Shown here: piece after piece, positions 50,305-63,330 of the stretch
Position numbering within the stretch: position 1 is the first letter of the stretch
Layout of the letters: every line of letters starts with the position of its first letter
From: Corbicula japonica
Lineage: Eukaryota > Mollusca > Bivalvia > Venerida > Cyrenidae
Reading direction: 5' to 3'
Assembly (NCBI GenBank): GCA_038501625.1
Contig: JAZAYU010000010.1
Span: forward strand, 868,001 to 932,000
DNA: 64,000 bases
Program-made: the position numbers and the translations under genes
Notes under the pieces: generated by a model
Told to the model about the DNA's origin: nothing
Databases searched by the model: none
The model's input: the letters and a program-made list of their open reading frames with translations, nothing else

Positions 50305-52360
50305 TCTTTATTTATAGATGGTAACTCTTAAGTTTTGTACAAAATAAAACAACAATTAAACAGATCTTTTTTTCAAGAGGCCATCATAAACTATAAATTA
50401 TAACAACACACAATTAAAATAAAATGAAAAAAAAAAGAACAATACAAAATCACACATGTTAACTGGGAAATATTTTGAGAAGGCAAAATATTATAATGTT
50501 ATACATTACAATACACATACTCAAGAAGTAGAGAAAAAAAGCAACGACAAATCATTGAGCAGTTACCAGTTTAGAGTTTATTTTCAATAAATGATGTTTG
50601 TATGATTTTGTGAATAAATTCATGGTATATGAATTTTTAATGGAAATAGGAATTTTATTCCAGATAATCATACCAGAGTAACTGAATGTCTTTTTCATAA
50701 ATTCTGTGTTTAGCTTTGGTACAGTAGAATAACAGTATAAAAGGTATTAAAATATTTCCTATAAATGTCCATAATATTATTGTTGTTTTTTATAATTTAA
50801 CCCCTGGTTAATTTAATTTGGAATCAGTCTTTTACAAATAAAATAACATTTCTTTAATTTCTTTATGCAACGGACAGCAGGAGAAAGGCGTTAAAGGTAT
50901 TCAAAATATTTCAAACAACTGTCAATATTATTTTTCTAAATTTGACCACCGGTTAGTTTTACTCCCGGATACAATTTCGGACAACTGGCTCCTGCAAATA
51001 ATTTACAACCACTGTCGAAAAAGTGAAAATAGTTATATCACATTACACCATAGCTTTGCTAAATTATTGAGTTAGGGTGCGAGTCTTCTGTAACACAAAT
51101 AAAACAACAAACATAGATAAGAGCTCTGCTGTCCATCATCATGATTCGGAGTCGGATGCAGGATTTGCACAGTTGTGGTTCGTTTGAGGTAGTATTAAGG
51201 TAGTTATATGATAATTTCAAACTTTCTGGTGCAAAATCTCTATGAAAATAAAATATTCCAGCCCATAAAGGAGGTTCGTGCAACCCCACTAAATACGTAT
51301 CCCCCGGTATCCGAACGTGTCTATAGTTCCTGGCGTCTGTTTATCGAAAGATAAATAACGCCTGGTCTGAAGGACAAGGGCCCTTGTTATGAAAAAAGTA
51401 CAATTCCACTTCTTGAAACTATGTAGATGATTATTATAAACATCAAAAGATTTGTTTGACCTTATCTTCTAGCGATAAATATACAACTCGAAATTTGTTA
51501 AGAAAAACGTTGTCTAAAATCTATATAACTTCTAGGAATATTTAACGTTTTTCTATAGGACTATCGTGTTTTCTTTTTTTTTATTAAACATACAACCATT
51601 TGTTTCCTGGAGTATATGTGTTTGTTGATTTGAAACCTGTAAAGATTTAGAAATATATTTGCATAATGATCTTCAAACTTTCAAAATCAAAGGCTTGTTA
51701 GAACATCCAAGAGTCGTGGGCGAAAGTTACGGTGACCTAATGGTCCCTCAAGGAATGTTGTCGACCGAGGGATCAACGCCATTAATTTGCATACAACAAG
51801 CGACGAACGGGGCCTGTCTTTTTGTCCAGACATTGTGTCTACAAGGTTTTTATGTGCAAACAAGAGCAGTACTTCTCCTAGAGCACTTAAGCCACTACAG
51901 AGTAGCTTGAAAATTGTTGAGAGATTGGAAATTAATTGGGATTTATTAGGATACTCTGAGATACTTAAGACGGTTAAATGTTTGCACTAAGTAGCGATGG
52001 TGCAACACGGTCTACTGTGATCTTTGCTGGTGCGGAGTTGACAGCGTAAAATTTAAATAGGAAAATAATAAGATACTCATCAGAAACTTTAGACTTTCCC
52101 AAAACCAATTCAGACCGTTCGGAATACGATAAAAGTCGCAAAATATAGAGACAAACCCATAAAAACATACGAGAAATAGACACAAATTAAAGACACCACA
52201 AGAAGAGAGAAATGCGTCTATTGAGAGCCATAAAGGGCCGTCAACAATTGAACAAAAGGCTGATAGCCCCTTCTGGTTGTCACCGGTATTTAATAAAAAT
52301 GTTTCTGTTTTTGGTTGAGTTTACTTTAGGTCAAATCTAAAAATCGCAGTATGGTTATAT

Positions 52361-52362
<2 letters not shown>
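50303..52362. other. No gene seen; family C repeat at 51145-51300
   Basis: 'GTGGTTCGTTTGAGGTAGTA' and 'CTTTCTGGTGCAAAATCTC' mark a family C copy. The two 'TTTAACCCCTGGTTAATTTA'-like sequences at about 50165 and 50795 suggest a diverged local duplication. Open frames of 60-83 codons at 51659-51990 are not recognisable. Confidence 0.35.

Positions 52363-52428
<66 letters not shown>
52363..52428. repeat. (CT)n microsatellite
   Basis: About 33 uninterrupted CT units. The SLSLSL open frame across it is spurious. Confidence 0.97.
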
Positions 52429-52433
<5 letters not shown>

Positions 52434-52799
52434 ACATCGTTGCCGCCCTAGCAATGTAAAATCTACTAAAAGTACTTCAGTATTGGCGGCATGGATTACA
52501 AAGTTTTCGTACTTTACACCATTATCAATGACCGCGCTGGATATTTCCCCTAAAACTGTGATAATCCGTCAGTAAGAGGCGCGTTAACGCGTGGAGATGT
52601 GACCGACAAGTACCATAATCCACGCAGGAATGCGGGAGGCAAGTTCAACGTTACATTTTAACAGGCTATAAAATTTAATAGTCATCGTGATCAAGGTCAG
52701 AATAAAGAAAGAGCCAAGATTTCAGAAAATGACAATGGATTCAAGCTTTACACTAGTCAATTCTGAGAATGTTCTTTCAACTAGAATCAACCAATTATG

Positions 52800-52951
52800 C
52801 CCCAAGATTATAAAACTGAGAATGGAGATCAGTCTCAACTCGCAATGATCTGATTGGCTGAAATAGAGACAAATTGACACTTGTCTCCATTTCATGCAAT
52901 CAGATTCTTGAAATCGGGACTGGTCGCCAATCTCAGTTTTATAGTCTTTAG
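52800..52951. mobile_element. CCAAT palindromic MITE, diverged
   Basis: CCCAAGATTATAAAACTGAG to CTCAGTTTTATAGTCTTTAG, with one ATTGGCTGAAAT. The other arm is changed (TCATGCAATCAG), so one CCAAT is lost. Confidence 0.7.
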
Positions 52952-53029
52952 CCATGAATGCAGAGGTTTGAGATTAGTCTCCATTTTTGTAACTATAAGG
53001 TCCAACACAATGCTCTTACAGACTGTTCA

Positions 53030-53195
53030 AGGGTGGATCTAGAGGGGGGTTCACTGGGTTTGTTCGACCTCATTTTGGGCATTAATATTTCATGTTCAAG
53101 GGAATTTTAGCCAGAAAGTATGTAATGGTCAGTTAACTACCCTAAGACTGCCCAAAAGAACCCCCTTTTCTGATGTTTTGCTTCCGATCCTGTTT
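53030..53195 (+). repeat. Interspersed repeat family C copy
   Basis: 'GGTGGATCTAGAGGGGGGTT', 'TAGCCAGAAAGTATGTAATG' and 'AGAACCCCCTTTTCTGATG'. Confidence 0.6.
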
Positions 53196-53779
53196 TTGCC
53201 AGTAGAGAAATCGTGGATACACAGTTTAAGTACCCAAGAATATAATTATCATTGCTTTATGACTAGATGCTGAGAGACACTAAACCAACAACCAAATTCC
53301 TATGTCATAGCTGAAACTATCTTTACCATCAATTGAATATCTAGATGTTGTAATGCATTGATTAAATCTCTCAAGTTTCAATCTAAGTGTCACTTTTTAC
53401 AATGTTACAGAGACTGGTCCCGGACACAGCCTCAGGGTCAAAGGGGAAATTTCACGGTGTCCAGTGTCAAATTGTCGATTGGTCATGGCCATTTAAAGTC
53501 TTAATTGAAATGATGATGTCATGATTACTTTAAACATATGTTCAATTAAATAATTTGCAGATATCACAAAGATAAGATAATTGTCAAAAATGACAAGCGA
53601 ATGATCATCGGAACTTAAAAAGAAATATGAAATGTCTTAGAATGGTTTTATGTTTTGAAATTAGGTTTTATTAAAATCTATATGGTTTATTTATTTTTTT
53701 GCTGGATCGTAAATTTGTCTCTGTGTAATTTGTAAAGAGAGCAAAATGAAGCCAGTGACGACGGTGCTAAAGACATCTG

Positions 53780-53793
53780 TGATGATGATGATA

Positions 53794-53836
<43 letters not shown>

Positions 53837-54008
53837 CGACAAAGATAATGGTGATGTGATAATGTTTTGTTGTTGTTGTCGTTGATGAAGCAGAAGAAGA
53901 AAAAGATGATGATGATGATGGCGACGACGATGACGACGGCGGCGATGACGACGACGATGACAACGCCGTCGACGACGACGACGACGATGATGATGATGAC
54001 GATGACGG
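53780..54008. repeat. GAT/GAC trinucleotide repeat region
   Basis: (ATG)n at 53780-53838, then a GACGAC/GATGAT mosaic at 53903-54008. Minus-strand poly-Ser/poly-His/poly-Arg open frames across it are spurious. Confidence 0.93.
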
Positions 54009-57000
54009 CTGTACATTCGGTTTGAAAGACACAAATTTAATAATACAGGTGTCATCATCTAACCCAAGTTTTTATTTTATAAAATATTGTGTGTTTTTAA
54101 TGAAGCCATCTGCATTGTTTGTTAAATAATTGGTGGATGAAACAGTAATTTTATATGTAATAAATAGCTTTTGTTGTTTTGTTTGCAGTTTGTCCCATAC
54201 AAGAGTCTGAAAACTGCTTGTTAACTCTGGGTCGTGCCGACCCAAAAACATATTTCCTTCAGCTTAATTAATCCTAAAATCGTTCAAAGAAAACCATAAA
54301 ATCCTCTACAATATTAATAATCACAACTTATATTTACGACTATTCGAGTTACCAGTGGCGCGTGCCCGGGGCAGACCAAAGGCGTATTTGCTATCAATAC
54401 CCACAGCTTCTGTAAAACTATCATACGCTAATTACAGATTAAATTATGTTATGCCAACACCAGTTCTTTGAACCGCTGAATAACATAATAACAGATCATA
54501 CAATGTAATGTCAAATCTTCCTCGAGCCTCGGAACAAAGCACCTGCCATTTTCCGTTCGGATGAGGCTGACGACGAACATAGAGTTGACAGCGAGGGTGT
54601 AAATGATGCGGCTGGGAGGATCCACACCGCAATGTCTCTGTTCTCGTGCATGTAGTGGTATTAATCAATGAGTTGGCTTAAAGAAGACTTGACTTGGTGT
54701 CGTATATCTAACACTCATAGCATTTTAGTGACCCTTTCATCCATTTTTAAAGACAAAAAACAGCAAGAAATATAGCTAGTATAAACGATTCCGTTAATAT
54801 TTCTTAAACTGCCTTGTAGAGTTCAGAGAAGAATACTTCAATGACTCAGTATTGGATAATATTAATTGTTCCACCATATTAATTATGCCTATTAATGACT
54901 GAAGGTTACATACCACTAATTCAATTTCCCTAGACTTCCATTATAACATTTTATCAATTTCTGAATTTACTATTGGGTCAAGCCCTTAAAATCTTACAGT
55001 TCTCAAGAGAACCAACCTAGAGACACCATCAAATACCAATTCTACCATAGCATGACCAATAAACATTTTCGGCATTTTAGCCAGAAGTGTATCACCCCAG
55101 TCTCTGCGGAACTTTTGTTTACATTCTGTCAAAAATGATAGCTATTTTTAAAGTTGAATTGCACTTTTTTCACTATAAATTTCATACTATTTGTATTCAA
55201 ATTACTACAAAATCATTATATTTTATCAAGAAATGTTCTTTTTAAAATATTAATTTTCATTTTCTACCAATCAGGCTTGACTTCCTGTTACTGGTCCGCA
55301 AATTCCCTGCACAAAATTATTTAGAGGCCTGATCATCAATATTTAGTGGTCTATAACCTGAAAAGGTGCGACTTTCCCTGAAAGTTTAGACTATTCAGTA
55401 CATTTTGTGATCTGTTGTGAGTAATTTTACTGCGTTAGAAGCGCTTTTAAAACAACTTTTTGGCTTTGTGTAAATACGTACACTGTATATTTAATCCTAC
55501 GTTGATTGTGTAAAGATATTATATGAATTTAACTTTGTTAAAAGTGTTCTATAGTTTATATTTTAAATTTTGATTTTTGAAAACACTTTAATTTTTTATA
55601 CTAATGCGAGACCACGCACATTTACTGTTTACTAATACGTCAGAGAAACAAAAGAAGATACAAAATTTCCTGTTACGACAGAAAAAAAAGTCGCAAAACA
55701 ATCCGTAGATAATGCTATACGAATTTGCAATTATCAAACCCTTAAACCAATTATCAACAAACATGTAACTGCAAATTTTTCGATAAATAAACAACACATC
55801 TACGTTTTCCGATATATCTTAAAAATATTGTCATAACCAACATAAAATCTCTAGAGTAAACACTGGCAATGTATCCTTTGCAGTTACCGTCTGTTACAAT
55901 GGAACCTATTCGGAAACCGTTGTGTTTGCGTTTATCATTACAAGTGCTTAGATCTCTTGAACAAATATCTGAAGAGACACAAATCTGTTAATTCCTTCCA
56001 ACACAGTCCACTTAAGTGTATGATACGTCTACTTGATTTTATGTTTACTTTCACAATTTTATGCTACATTAGAACACTTTACCTCGGCAAACACGACGCT
56101 CGTGGCTACCATGTGCACCTGTTTTCGTCACCAAAGTTATTTTATTTATCAGTTAAATATTCAAAACACTGAAACGTTCGAATAAGGCATTGTTAAGATT
56201 CTTTCAGAATATACCCGGCAATTATAATATAAATATACATGTAATATCAGGGTAGAATGCAAGTTTTCCAGAAAGGGGGTTCGACTCGGTCAGTCTTAGG
56301 GTAGTTACATGATAATTTCCAACTTTCTGGTTTCTTTCAACGAATCTTGATATACATATTTTTTCGAGTGTTACATCATAAGCGAACTCTGTGTAAGGTG
56401 GTTTTCCTGTGCCTTTTTGTGTTTTATGAAAAAACACACACGCAGAAAGAACACTTTTCATCCAGCGATTGCAACGAATTTAGTAACAAAAACATAAACA
56501 ACTATCATTTACCTATACTCAGGTCAGTTTTCTTTGACTTTTTACTTGTTTAAAACGTCAAAGCTGAAATGGTGATTGAAAATTGTTGACTAGGAAGTTC
56601 GAGTCTTAGTAACAATTGGATGTCCGGCCAACTGGTTGAACGGTGTGGTATTTGTATGTGTATGTGTGCAAAGTCGATCGAAGACACGACTGTGCAGAAT
56701 CAAGCGAAGAATCAAGCATATATATTTTACATGTAATAAACTGAAATTCAAATCAATGTTTTTGACCATGTATTTATTGATTAAAATATTTAATTAAATA
56801 AAAATGGATTATAAAGGGCGAATAATGTTTTCGGTGTTGCGCGGTGTAATACAACAAACAAATTATCTATTTTTGTGTAATATTTTTAAGTCAAGGACAC
56901 TATTAATCACACACTATATATCGCCAGTTTTCCTGAAAAACAGAACTTGAAAAACAAGTGATATATACTCCAGTACGCTTTCATCTCGTATTGCGTTACA

Positions 57001-58230
57001 TGTAGTGTAATATATATCAAATATCGACACACCTTCCAGCTCATTTAGGCATCGCTTTTGCCTAATTTCCTGTCCATTATTTAATTCAACAAGCGGTGGG
57101 TCCCTTTGGTCAGTTACAAAAAGGACTGGTGCAAAACATCATTATCTTTCCTATACAACTGAATATTTACAGAAATTAAAATGTCACTGCCCACATAAAT
57201 CTTTCACGTAAGCAGCAATAGCCACCTCTGTCCTTCACGCAATCTCCGATGGACAGGGCGTGTTGTTTAATTTACTATGACAATACACACCAATTTCCGC
57301 TCCCCTTCACTTATTTTCACCGACTCTCTGCACAGCCGGGTTACACCATTCCATCGCTGCAATTAAAGTATTGAATAACCATAGATAAACATACTTGAGG
57401 CTAAAATAACTTCATTTAATAATATGATGACCACATCAGCTACTTTCCAATTTAAGGGATGATGTGTTGCATACCACAATTGTTGCGTAAGTTTAAAGTA
57501 GCCGCACTGGACAGTGGTGTTAATTTTTCATAAGGCTAGAAAACACTAACTCAGGAATTTAGTTTTAATAAAAAATATATATACATTAATAATCTTTGCA
57601 TCTTAAGTTATGTAATAATTATCTTATGTAAAACTGTCAATGCACCCACCCATTTAAACATCGCTTATCTTTGAAGTACAAGTCTAAAATCAATTATCTC
57701 ACGATCTTCCCCAATAGTAATAATTATAATTATAAACTATTTTTTCGCTTATTTCTAATATTCAGTGAGACCGACAGTGAGACCGACACTGATGATTATA
57801 GACTATTTCCCGTGAAGGTGAAGTGTTGGGAATCGAACACATTGTATACGCAGTCAACTTACTTGTTATTGTTGCCTACAAGAAATCGCTAAAAAATACA
57901 TTCTTACCCACTAGCTAATACCAATTTCTGAATCTATCATTAAGAGAAAATTTTCATCTGCATCATAAATCGGGTGGTAAGCAAACAATTAGAACACATA
58001 CACAAATTCTTATCGCCATGCTTGTCTTATATCAAAAAGCCAAACTCCTTACTGTTACACGAGTTACAGTTAAGTTTTAAATGTAGGTCCGACTTGAGTC
58101 TATTGACTTAACATGCAATTTAAAAACAATTCCAATATCCAATTCGGATCAAGAGCTAAAACGTCTCCTACAATCAAACGGTTTTGTCAAGTTTTGTATG
58201 CATGTCAGAAAGTTCACAACTTATACAGAT
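54009..58230. other. No gene supported; scattered fragments
   Basis: A family C fragment lies at 56245-56340 ('GGGGGTTCGACTCGGTCAGT', 'CCAACTTTCTGGTTTC'). A balanced-composition patch at 54440-54665 has one minus-strand frame of 74 codons, and another reading IIYTLAVNSMFVVSLIRTEN that looks protein-like but lacks clear splice sites. The rest is AT-rich without features. Confidence 0.35.
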
Positions 58231-58565
58231 AATCACTTTTCAGTGTTCAGAAACGTCTAAACCTTGGTCTGATTACCACTTTTTTTATAAATGCAACTAA
58301 ACTTATAAACCTTTTTGTGATCACCACTTATACGTGCATGGAAGCTTTTGACGCCTTATTCTGATTACCACTTATAGATGCACAAAAATTTAAATGCCTT
58401 ATGCTGATGATTACATATAAGTGCAGGGAAGCTTTCTAACATTATTCTGACTACCACTTATAAGTGCAAAGAAACTTTTTAAAACCTTATTCCGATAAAC
58501 AATTATAAGTGCACGGAAGCTTTCTAACTAATTCTGATTGATAAGTGCATGAGACCAGAGCACGT
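58230..58565. repeat. Degenerate ~45-bp tandem repeat
   Basis: Recurring 'TTATTCTGATTACCACTTAT' then 'AAGTGCANGGAAGCTTT' with spacing near 45 bp, about seven worn copies. Confidence 0.7.
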
Positions 58566-59595
58566 TTACATCCAAGGCTTACACGGTGAAGAACAGAACA
58601 GAACATATCTTTATTAGTATCAGGTTCAAATACATTGAACAACATGATTTTTAAGTTCGACAAAAGTGTGTTTAGACGGTTATTATATATAGTATCTCCC
58701 TAACTTTCGCAAAACAGTTTTTGCGTGCCATGAATACATGTACATAGGCCTAATACTAATGTAACTATTTCTGATAACACAGAACTTTTCTTAAATAAAC
58801 TGAACAATAGAAAGCTTACACTTTAGGCGGAGAGGATCATATTTATACGTCACCATCAGATTGCACTGTGGGGGTTGATGGCTAAAGCATTTGATTGTCT
58901 AGTATGACCTGTTGCCAGCACACACTCTGTTATTGCCTTCTATACAACGCTAATGATAATATACAGTCTATTGACAAAACGGGTAGAATTAAAATATCCT
59001 TCAGCAAAAAAAACAGTTTTGCAAATTTGATGTTTCCACGTTCCTTTCATAAGAATTACTAACTACAGGAAAGTTGAAATCGCTCATATATGCATTAAGA
59101 TAATAAGTGTTTATATAAACAAATTATCACGTGACTGTGTAATTGTCCTATGCCATTCTTGTGTGTAATATCAAAGAACATCGATTAAGTGAAACACACG
59201 GAATAGTTATTCATGCGATGAATTGGTCCTATGATTTACAAGGCCGGTGAACGACCTTGAGATGTAAATATTGGAATTCAATGCAGGATCGGCCCGTATT
59301 TTCTTTTATCCGATTTTTAGACACACGAATGAAGTATTTCTAATATGTCATTTGAGTCAACAAGATGTTGAAGACATCGTTTAAATCAGAGGGGTTTTAT
59401 GTCATTTTGACCATGCATTTAATAATTGCACCTTGAAAAACCTTTTGTTAATAGGTAGACTGCATGAAAATCAGACTAGCTGACCTTTGTGGGAGGGTCC
59501 CGACATAATTATCTTGTTTACATGTTACTGAGGAAAACGTCATAAAGTCCTGTTTGTACAAACCGTTTGTGTATGTCAATGTAACTTTTTTGGGA
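58566..59595. other. No gene seen
   Basis: AT-rich sequence without open frames over 60 codons or recognised repeats. Confidence 0.4.
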
Positions 59596-59985
59596 TATAT
59601 TGAAATGAAATTCTTTAAACGCAAGGTTTGTTCTTAGAACTAATATTCCTTTTAGTATTCAGGTGTAGGTCTTGTCAGATTTGTTGAGCCCACAAACCAT
59701 CTTAAAACTGTTTTTTTTAACATTCACATAATTCGTCGCTACAGACATTCAAAATAATACTCTAATATCGGCTGTTTTTACTTTATTTTTATATATTGAT
59801 ATGAAATTCTTTAAACGCAAGGTTTGTTCTTAGAACTAATATTCCTTTTAGTATTCAGGTGTAGGTCTTGTCAGATTTGTTGAGCCCACAAACCATCTTA
59901 AAGCTGTTTTTAACATTCACATAATTCCTCGCTACAGACATTCAAAATAATACTCTAATATCGGCTGTTTTTACTTTATTTTTAG
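59595..59985. repeat. Recent ~195-bp tandem duplication
   Basis: TGAAATTCTTTAAACGCAAG occurs at 59605 and 59801. The two copies, ending 'CGGCTGTTTTTACTTTATTT', differ at only a few positions (one T-run length, CGT/CCT), so the duplication is young or a polymorphic or assembly copy. Confidence 0.92.
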
Positions 59986-60189
59986 CTTATTTATCCAGTT
60001 TTCCAACTATAAAAATAGTTGCCTTGAAAAGAAAACCAGTCTTAACTCTGGTAAAATATTCTCAGCAAAATTAAGCAACACATGAAAATGATAACTTTAA
60101 AATTGTAAGTTGATTTCTTCCCAAACAGACATAATCTTTAGTCTAATAAAATAAAGAGTATCGAAAATATTAAATAAATAGTGTCTTCA

Positions 60190-60261
60190 TAAAATAATAA
60201 TAATAATAATAATAATGATAATAATAATAATAATAATAACCTATTATTATTATTATTATTA

Positions 60262-60315
<54 letters not shown>

Positions 60316-60347
60316 ATTATAATTATTATTATTATTATTATTATTAT

Positions 60348-60386
<39 letters not shown>

Positions 60387-60465
60387 AGGCAGTATCATTT
60401 TTATTATCATTTAAAAATTTAAAAACCTATTATTATTATTATTATCATTATCATTAATTAAAAAA

Positions 60466-60520
<55 letters not shown>

Positions 60521-60555
60521 TATTATTATTATTATTATTATTATTATTTCGCTTT
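60190..60555. repeat. Self-complementary (AAT)n/(ATT)n cluster with (AGT)n
   Basis: Blocks of AAT (60197-60238), ATT (60242-60345), AGT (60346-60387), ATT, AAT (60470-60522) and ATT again to 60548. The opposed AAT and ATT blocks can pair as long hairpins. Confidence 0.95.
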
Positions 60556-61278
60556 ATTAAGACAAAAAACATAATTATTATGTTTTTCTAAGGTGTTTCT
60601 GAGGTGTTCTTAAAATAATGCAAGACATTTAGACATGTTAACATTAAATAATAAGAATTTATTAATGTAATGAATTCTATTTAACAATTTCCTTCTTTAA
60701 CAGAACACTAAGTCCCCCCCCCAAAAAAAAAAAAATAATAATAAGAAATTTGCTCTAGGCTAGACAGAAATGGAAAAGGATGTAGAAGCAAAGCAGACGT
60801 CTATTTTAAACATTTTTTAAAATTTCCACGGCATAATACAAAATGTTCATTTGATTCTGGAAGTTTTTGAATATAAAAAATAAACATATCCATAAAAACT
60901 ATTGCGAATATAAATTAAGATGCAGATTTATACTTTGTATAATAGTAAATTTCTTCAGTGTATTATTTAAAATTGATCATTTTTAAAGACCATGCTGTCC
61001 TTACCTCTCTACCCTTTGGCTGTGTGGGGAGGCTGTCTTCTGGAAGAAGCAGTTCCTGATATGCATATTTCACTTCTTTTTATATACCTCATATTCTTTC
61101 TTACCAGAATATAACCATCTACATGTAAAATGAACAACATATTTATTTTAATAATTTATGTAATTGTTTAATTATTTTGTTAAATACAATTCGAGTTATA
61201 CGGAATACACCTTGAGGGGTTAGGGGGCGTGGACAGTTCTTAGCATTTCCATTACCACCCATGAACATGCTCACGCCA
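60556..61278. other. No gene seen
   Basis: AT-rich, with a CCCCCCCC-AAAAAAAAAAAAA junction at about 60715-60735. Confidence 0.4.
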
Positions 61279-61420
61279 TATTATGATTATTAATCATGTT
61301 CCATGGCTTAAGCAATATTTTGATTATTAATCATGTTCCATGGCTTAAGCAATATTTTGATTATTAATCATGTTCCATGGCTCAAGCAATATTTTGATTA
61401 TTAATCGTGTTCCATGGCTT
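61279..61420. repeat. 37-bp tandem repeat, ~3.7 copies
   Basis: Unit TTTTGATTATTAATCATGTT followed by CCATGGCTTAAGCAATA. Copies are over 95% identical. Each contains the palindromes TGATTATTAATCA and CCATGG. Confidence 0.93.
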
Positions 61421-62720
61421 TCAAAGTTCCATTTAAAACGTTTTATAATTAAATAAAACAGAAAAACAAGTAAGAGTATACATAACGATGACAATACATT
61501 TTTGTATAATAACAACGACTGAAGTCCTCTTTCCAGCTGAACTGTTAACACAGCACACATGTTTTCTTTTCCGTCTGAATCCAACTCCTCAACAACATTT
61601 TGCCCGTTCCGATATGGAGCCATACATACGAAAATTACAAACAAATAACCTTGTCTTTGGTAGAACTTATCGCCAACATCAGCGGGCACTTGTTGTCAAA
61701 AAGCATTATAACGTTACCAAATGAAAGCCGCGATGTTCTTTATACATATAATGACAATATATTAAAATTAAAATTATGAATACATAAGAATAACAACATT
61801 ACAATGAACACAATTTACAGAGGTTTCACATGCTTTGACCGTTAAATAGATAAAATCGGATGTTTAAAATCACTGAAACAAAAATCATGGCTTCGCTTTC
61901 ATTGACCATAAGCGGAAATGAATTTTTGTTTCAGCATTTGCACATGTAAACAGATTAACTGTTATGATTTTTACTTAGCTTTTATGGTTAACACAATAAC
62001 AGAGAACGACCCGACATTCAAATTCACTACAGAAACGTGTATATAAACCCCCAACCCAAACCAATTGGTAGATTAATAACAAGACGACAAAAAACCAAAA
62101 CAAAACCAGTATCAGAAGTTAAAACGACGCGAAAAGCAACATGCAAGGATCAAAGCAAAATTACCAAAAACAAAAAAAAAAACAACACAAAACATAACGC
62201 AGGATCGAACAAAATTACAGCAAAAATAGTAAATTGTTTACAGAACCTCAACAAAAATAGACGTAACTATAGATTTCAAACAATGACAGAATATTCATAA
62301 CAAAACATAAAAAGTGGAATGGACAGAAATGCCAGAAACAATAACGAAAAGTAATAAGCAACAAAACAAAATGTAGAATTAAACAAAACGACAAGAAAAT
62401 GACAACAAAACTATATATACGGACAAATAAGACGATAATAAGAAACAAAACAAAATATGACGTCTGGGACTTCCACAATGACACTAAATTTACAAACGTA
62501 ACTAAAAATAAGAGCGACAAAACTAACCCTATGGGACTAAAAGTCAAAAAGAAAAAAAACACAACTAAACCAGAAGTTGGGGACCAACTTACGAATTGGA
62601 AACCGAAAAAAATCTGGCATTTTCTCAAATACAGAAATCCCTGCAGATGATTGTCTTTAAGTTTTGTTAGATAGTCACTTGGGGTTAGTCGGTTTAAATA
62701 GTAATTTTGTACACCAGTAC
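61421..62720. other. No gene supported; A-rich tract
   Basis: 62040-62640 is strongly A/C-rich on the + strand (AAAACCAAAACAAAACCAG), which makes long minus-strand open frames rich in Phe, Leu and Val. No domain recognised. Minus-strand 114 codons at 61345-61689 overlap the 37-bp repeat. Confidence 0.35.
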
Positions 62721-62723
62721 CCA

Positions 62724-62858
62724 GGGTTATAAAACTGAGCATAGAAACCAGTCTCAAATCTCAAGCATCTGATTGGCTGAAATGGCAACCAGTCGCCATT
62801 TCAGCCAATCAGATGCTTGAGATTTGAGACTGGTTTCCAATCTCAGCTTAATAACCTT
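62724..62858. mobile_element. CCAAT palindromic MITE, near perfect
   Basis: GGGTTATAAAACTGAGCATA to 'CTCAGCTTAATAACC', centre GGCAACCAGTCGCC, with opposed CCAAT motifs. Confidence 0.85.
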
Positions 62859-63230
62859 CAGACCATTACTACATAAAACATACTTAATTAAACCGATCCT
62901 GCAATATTATGGCCGCTATCCGTTTCCATCTATATTGATATCAACGGTTTTACAACCACGTCATATTATCAAACAGAATCAAAACAGTCAAAAGTTATTT
63001 AACTAGATCAATATTTTTCTAATTCTTGTTTGATTTTTAATATCTAAATTAAAGTTTTTGCCGAAGTTTGTTATACTTTCCAAGCCTTAAGAATTTTATA
63101 CTTGCCACTCTTTAAATTAACTGAGAAAACCAGAATCTGGTTGTGAGAAAGGAAGCCGAAGCAGATCCCAAACTTTCTCATTATCTTTCTTGCCCAGTGC
63201 TTTATTTTAACAAATCAGATTGCTATGCAC
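62859..63230. other. No gene seen
   Basis: AT-rich spacer between two CCAAT MITE copies. Confidence 0.4.
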
Positions 63231-63330
63231 AAGGTTATAAAGCGGAGCACAGAAACCAGTCGCCATTTCAGCCAATCAGATGCTTGAGATTTGAGACTTG
63301 TTTCCGTGCTCAGTTTTATAACCGTGGGCA
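63231..63330. mobile_element. CCAAT palindromic MITE with one inner arm deleted
   Basis: AAGGTTATAAAGCGGAGCAC to GTGCTCAGTTTTATAACC, but the left inner arm (CTCAAATC...) is missing, so it runs straight into CAGTCGCCATTTCAGCC. Confidence 0.75.

Noticed and set aside
53687..54058. Poly-Ser, poly-His and poly-Arg frames
   Set aside because: GAT/GAC trinucleotide repeat.
61345..61689. 114-codon minus-strand frame
   Set aside because: Its C-terminal part is the 37-bp tandem repeat. The rest is unrecognised and has no splice signals.
62248..62757. 169-codon minus-strand hydrophobic frame
   Set aside because: Mostly the complement of an A/C-rich tract, which depletes stops and yields Phe/Leu/Val. 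Its N-terminal part runs into a MITE arm.
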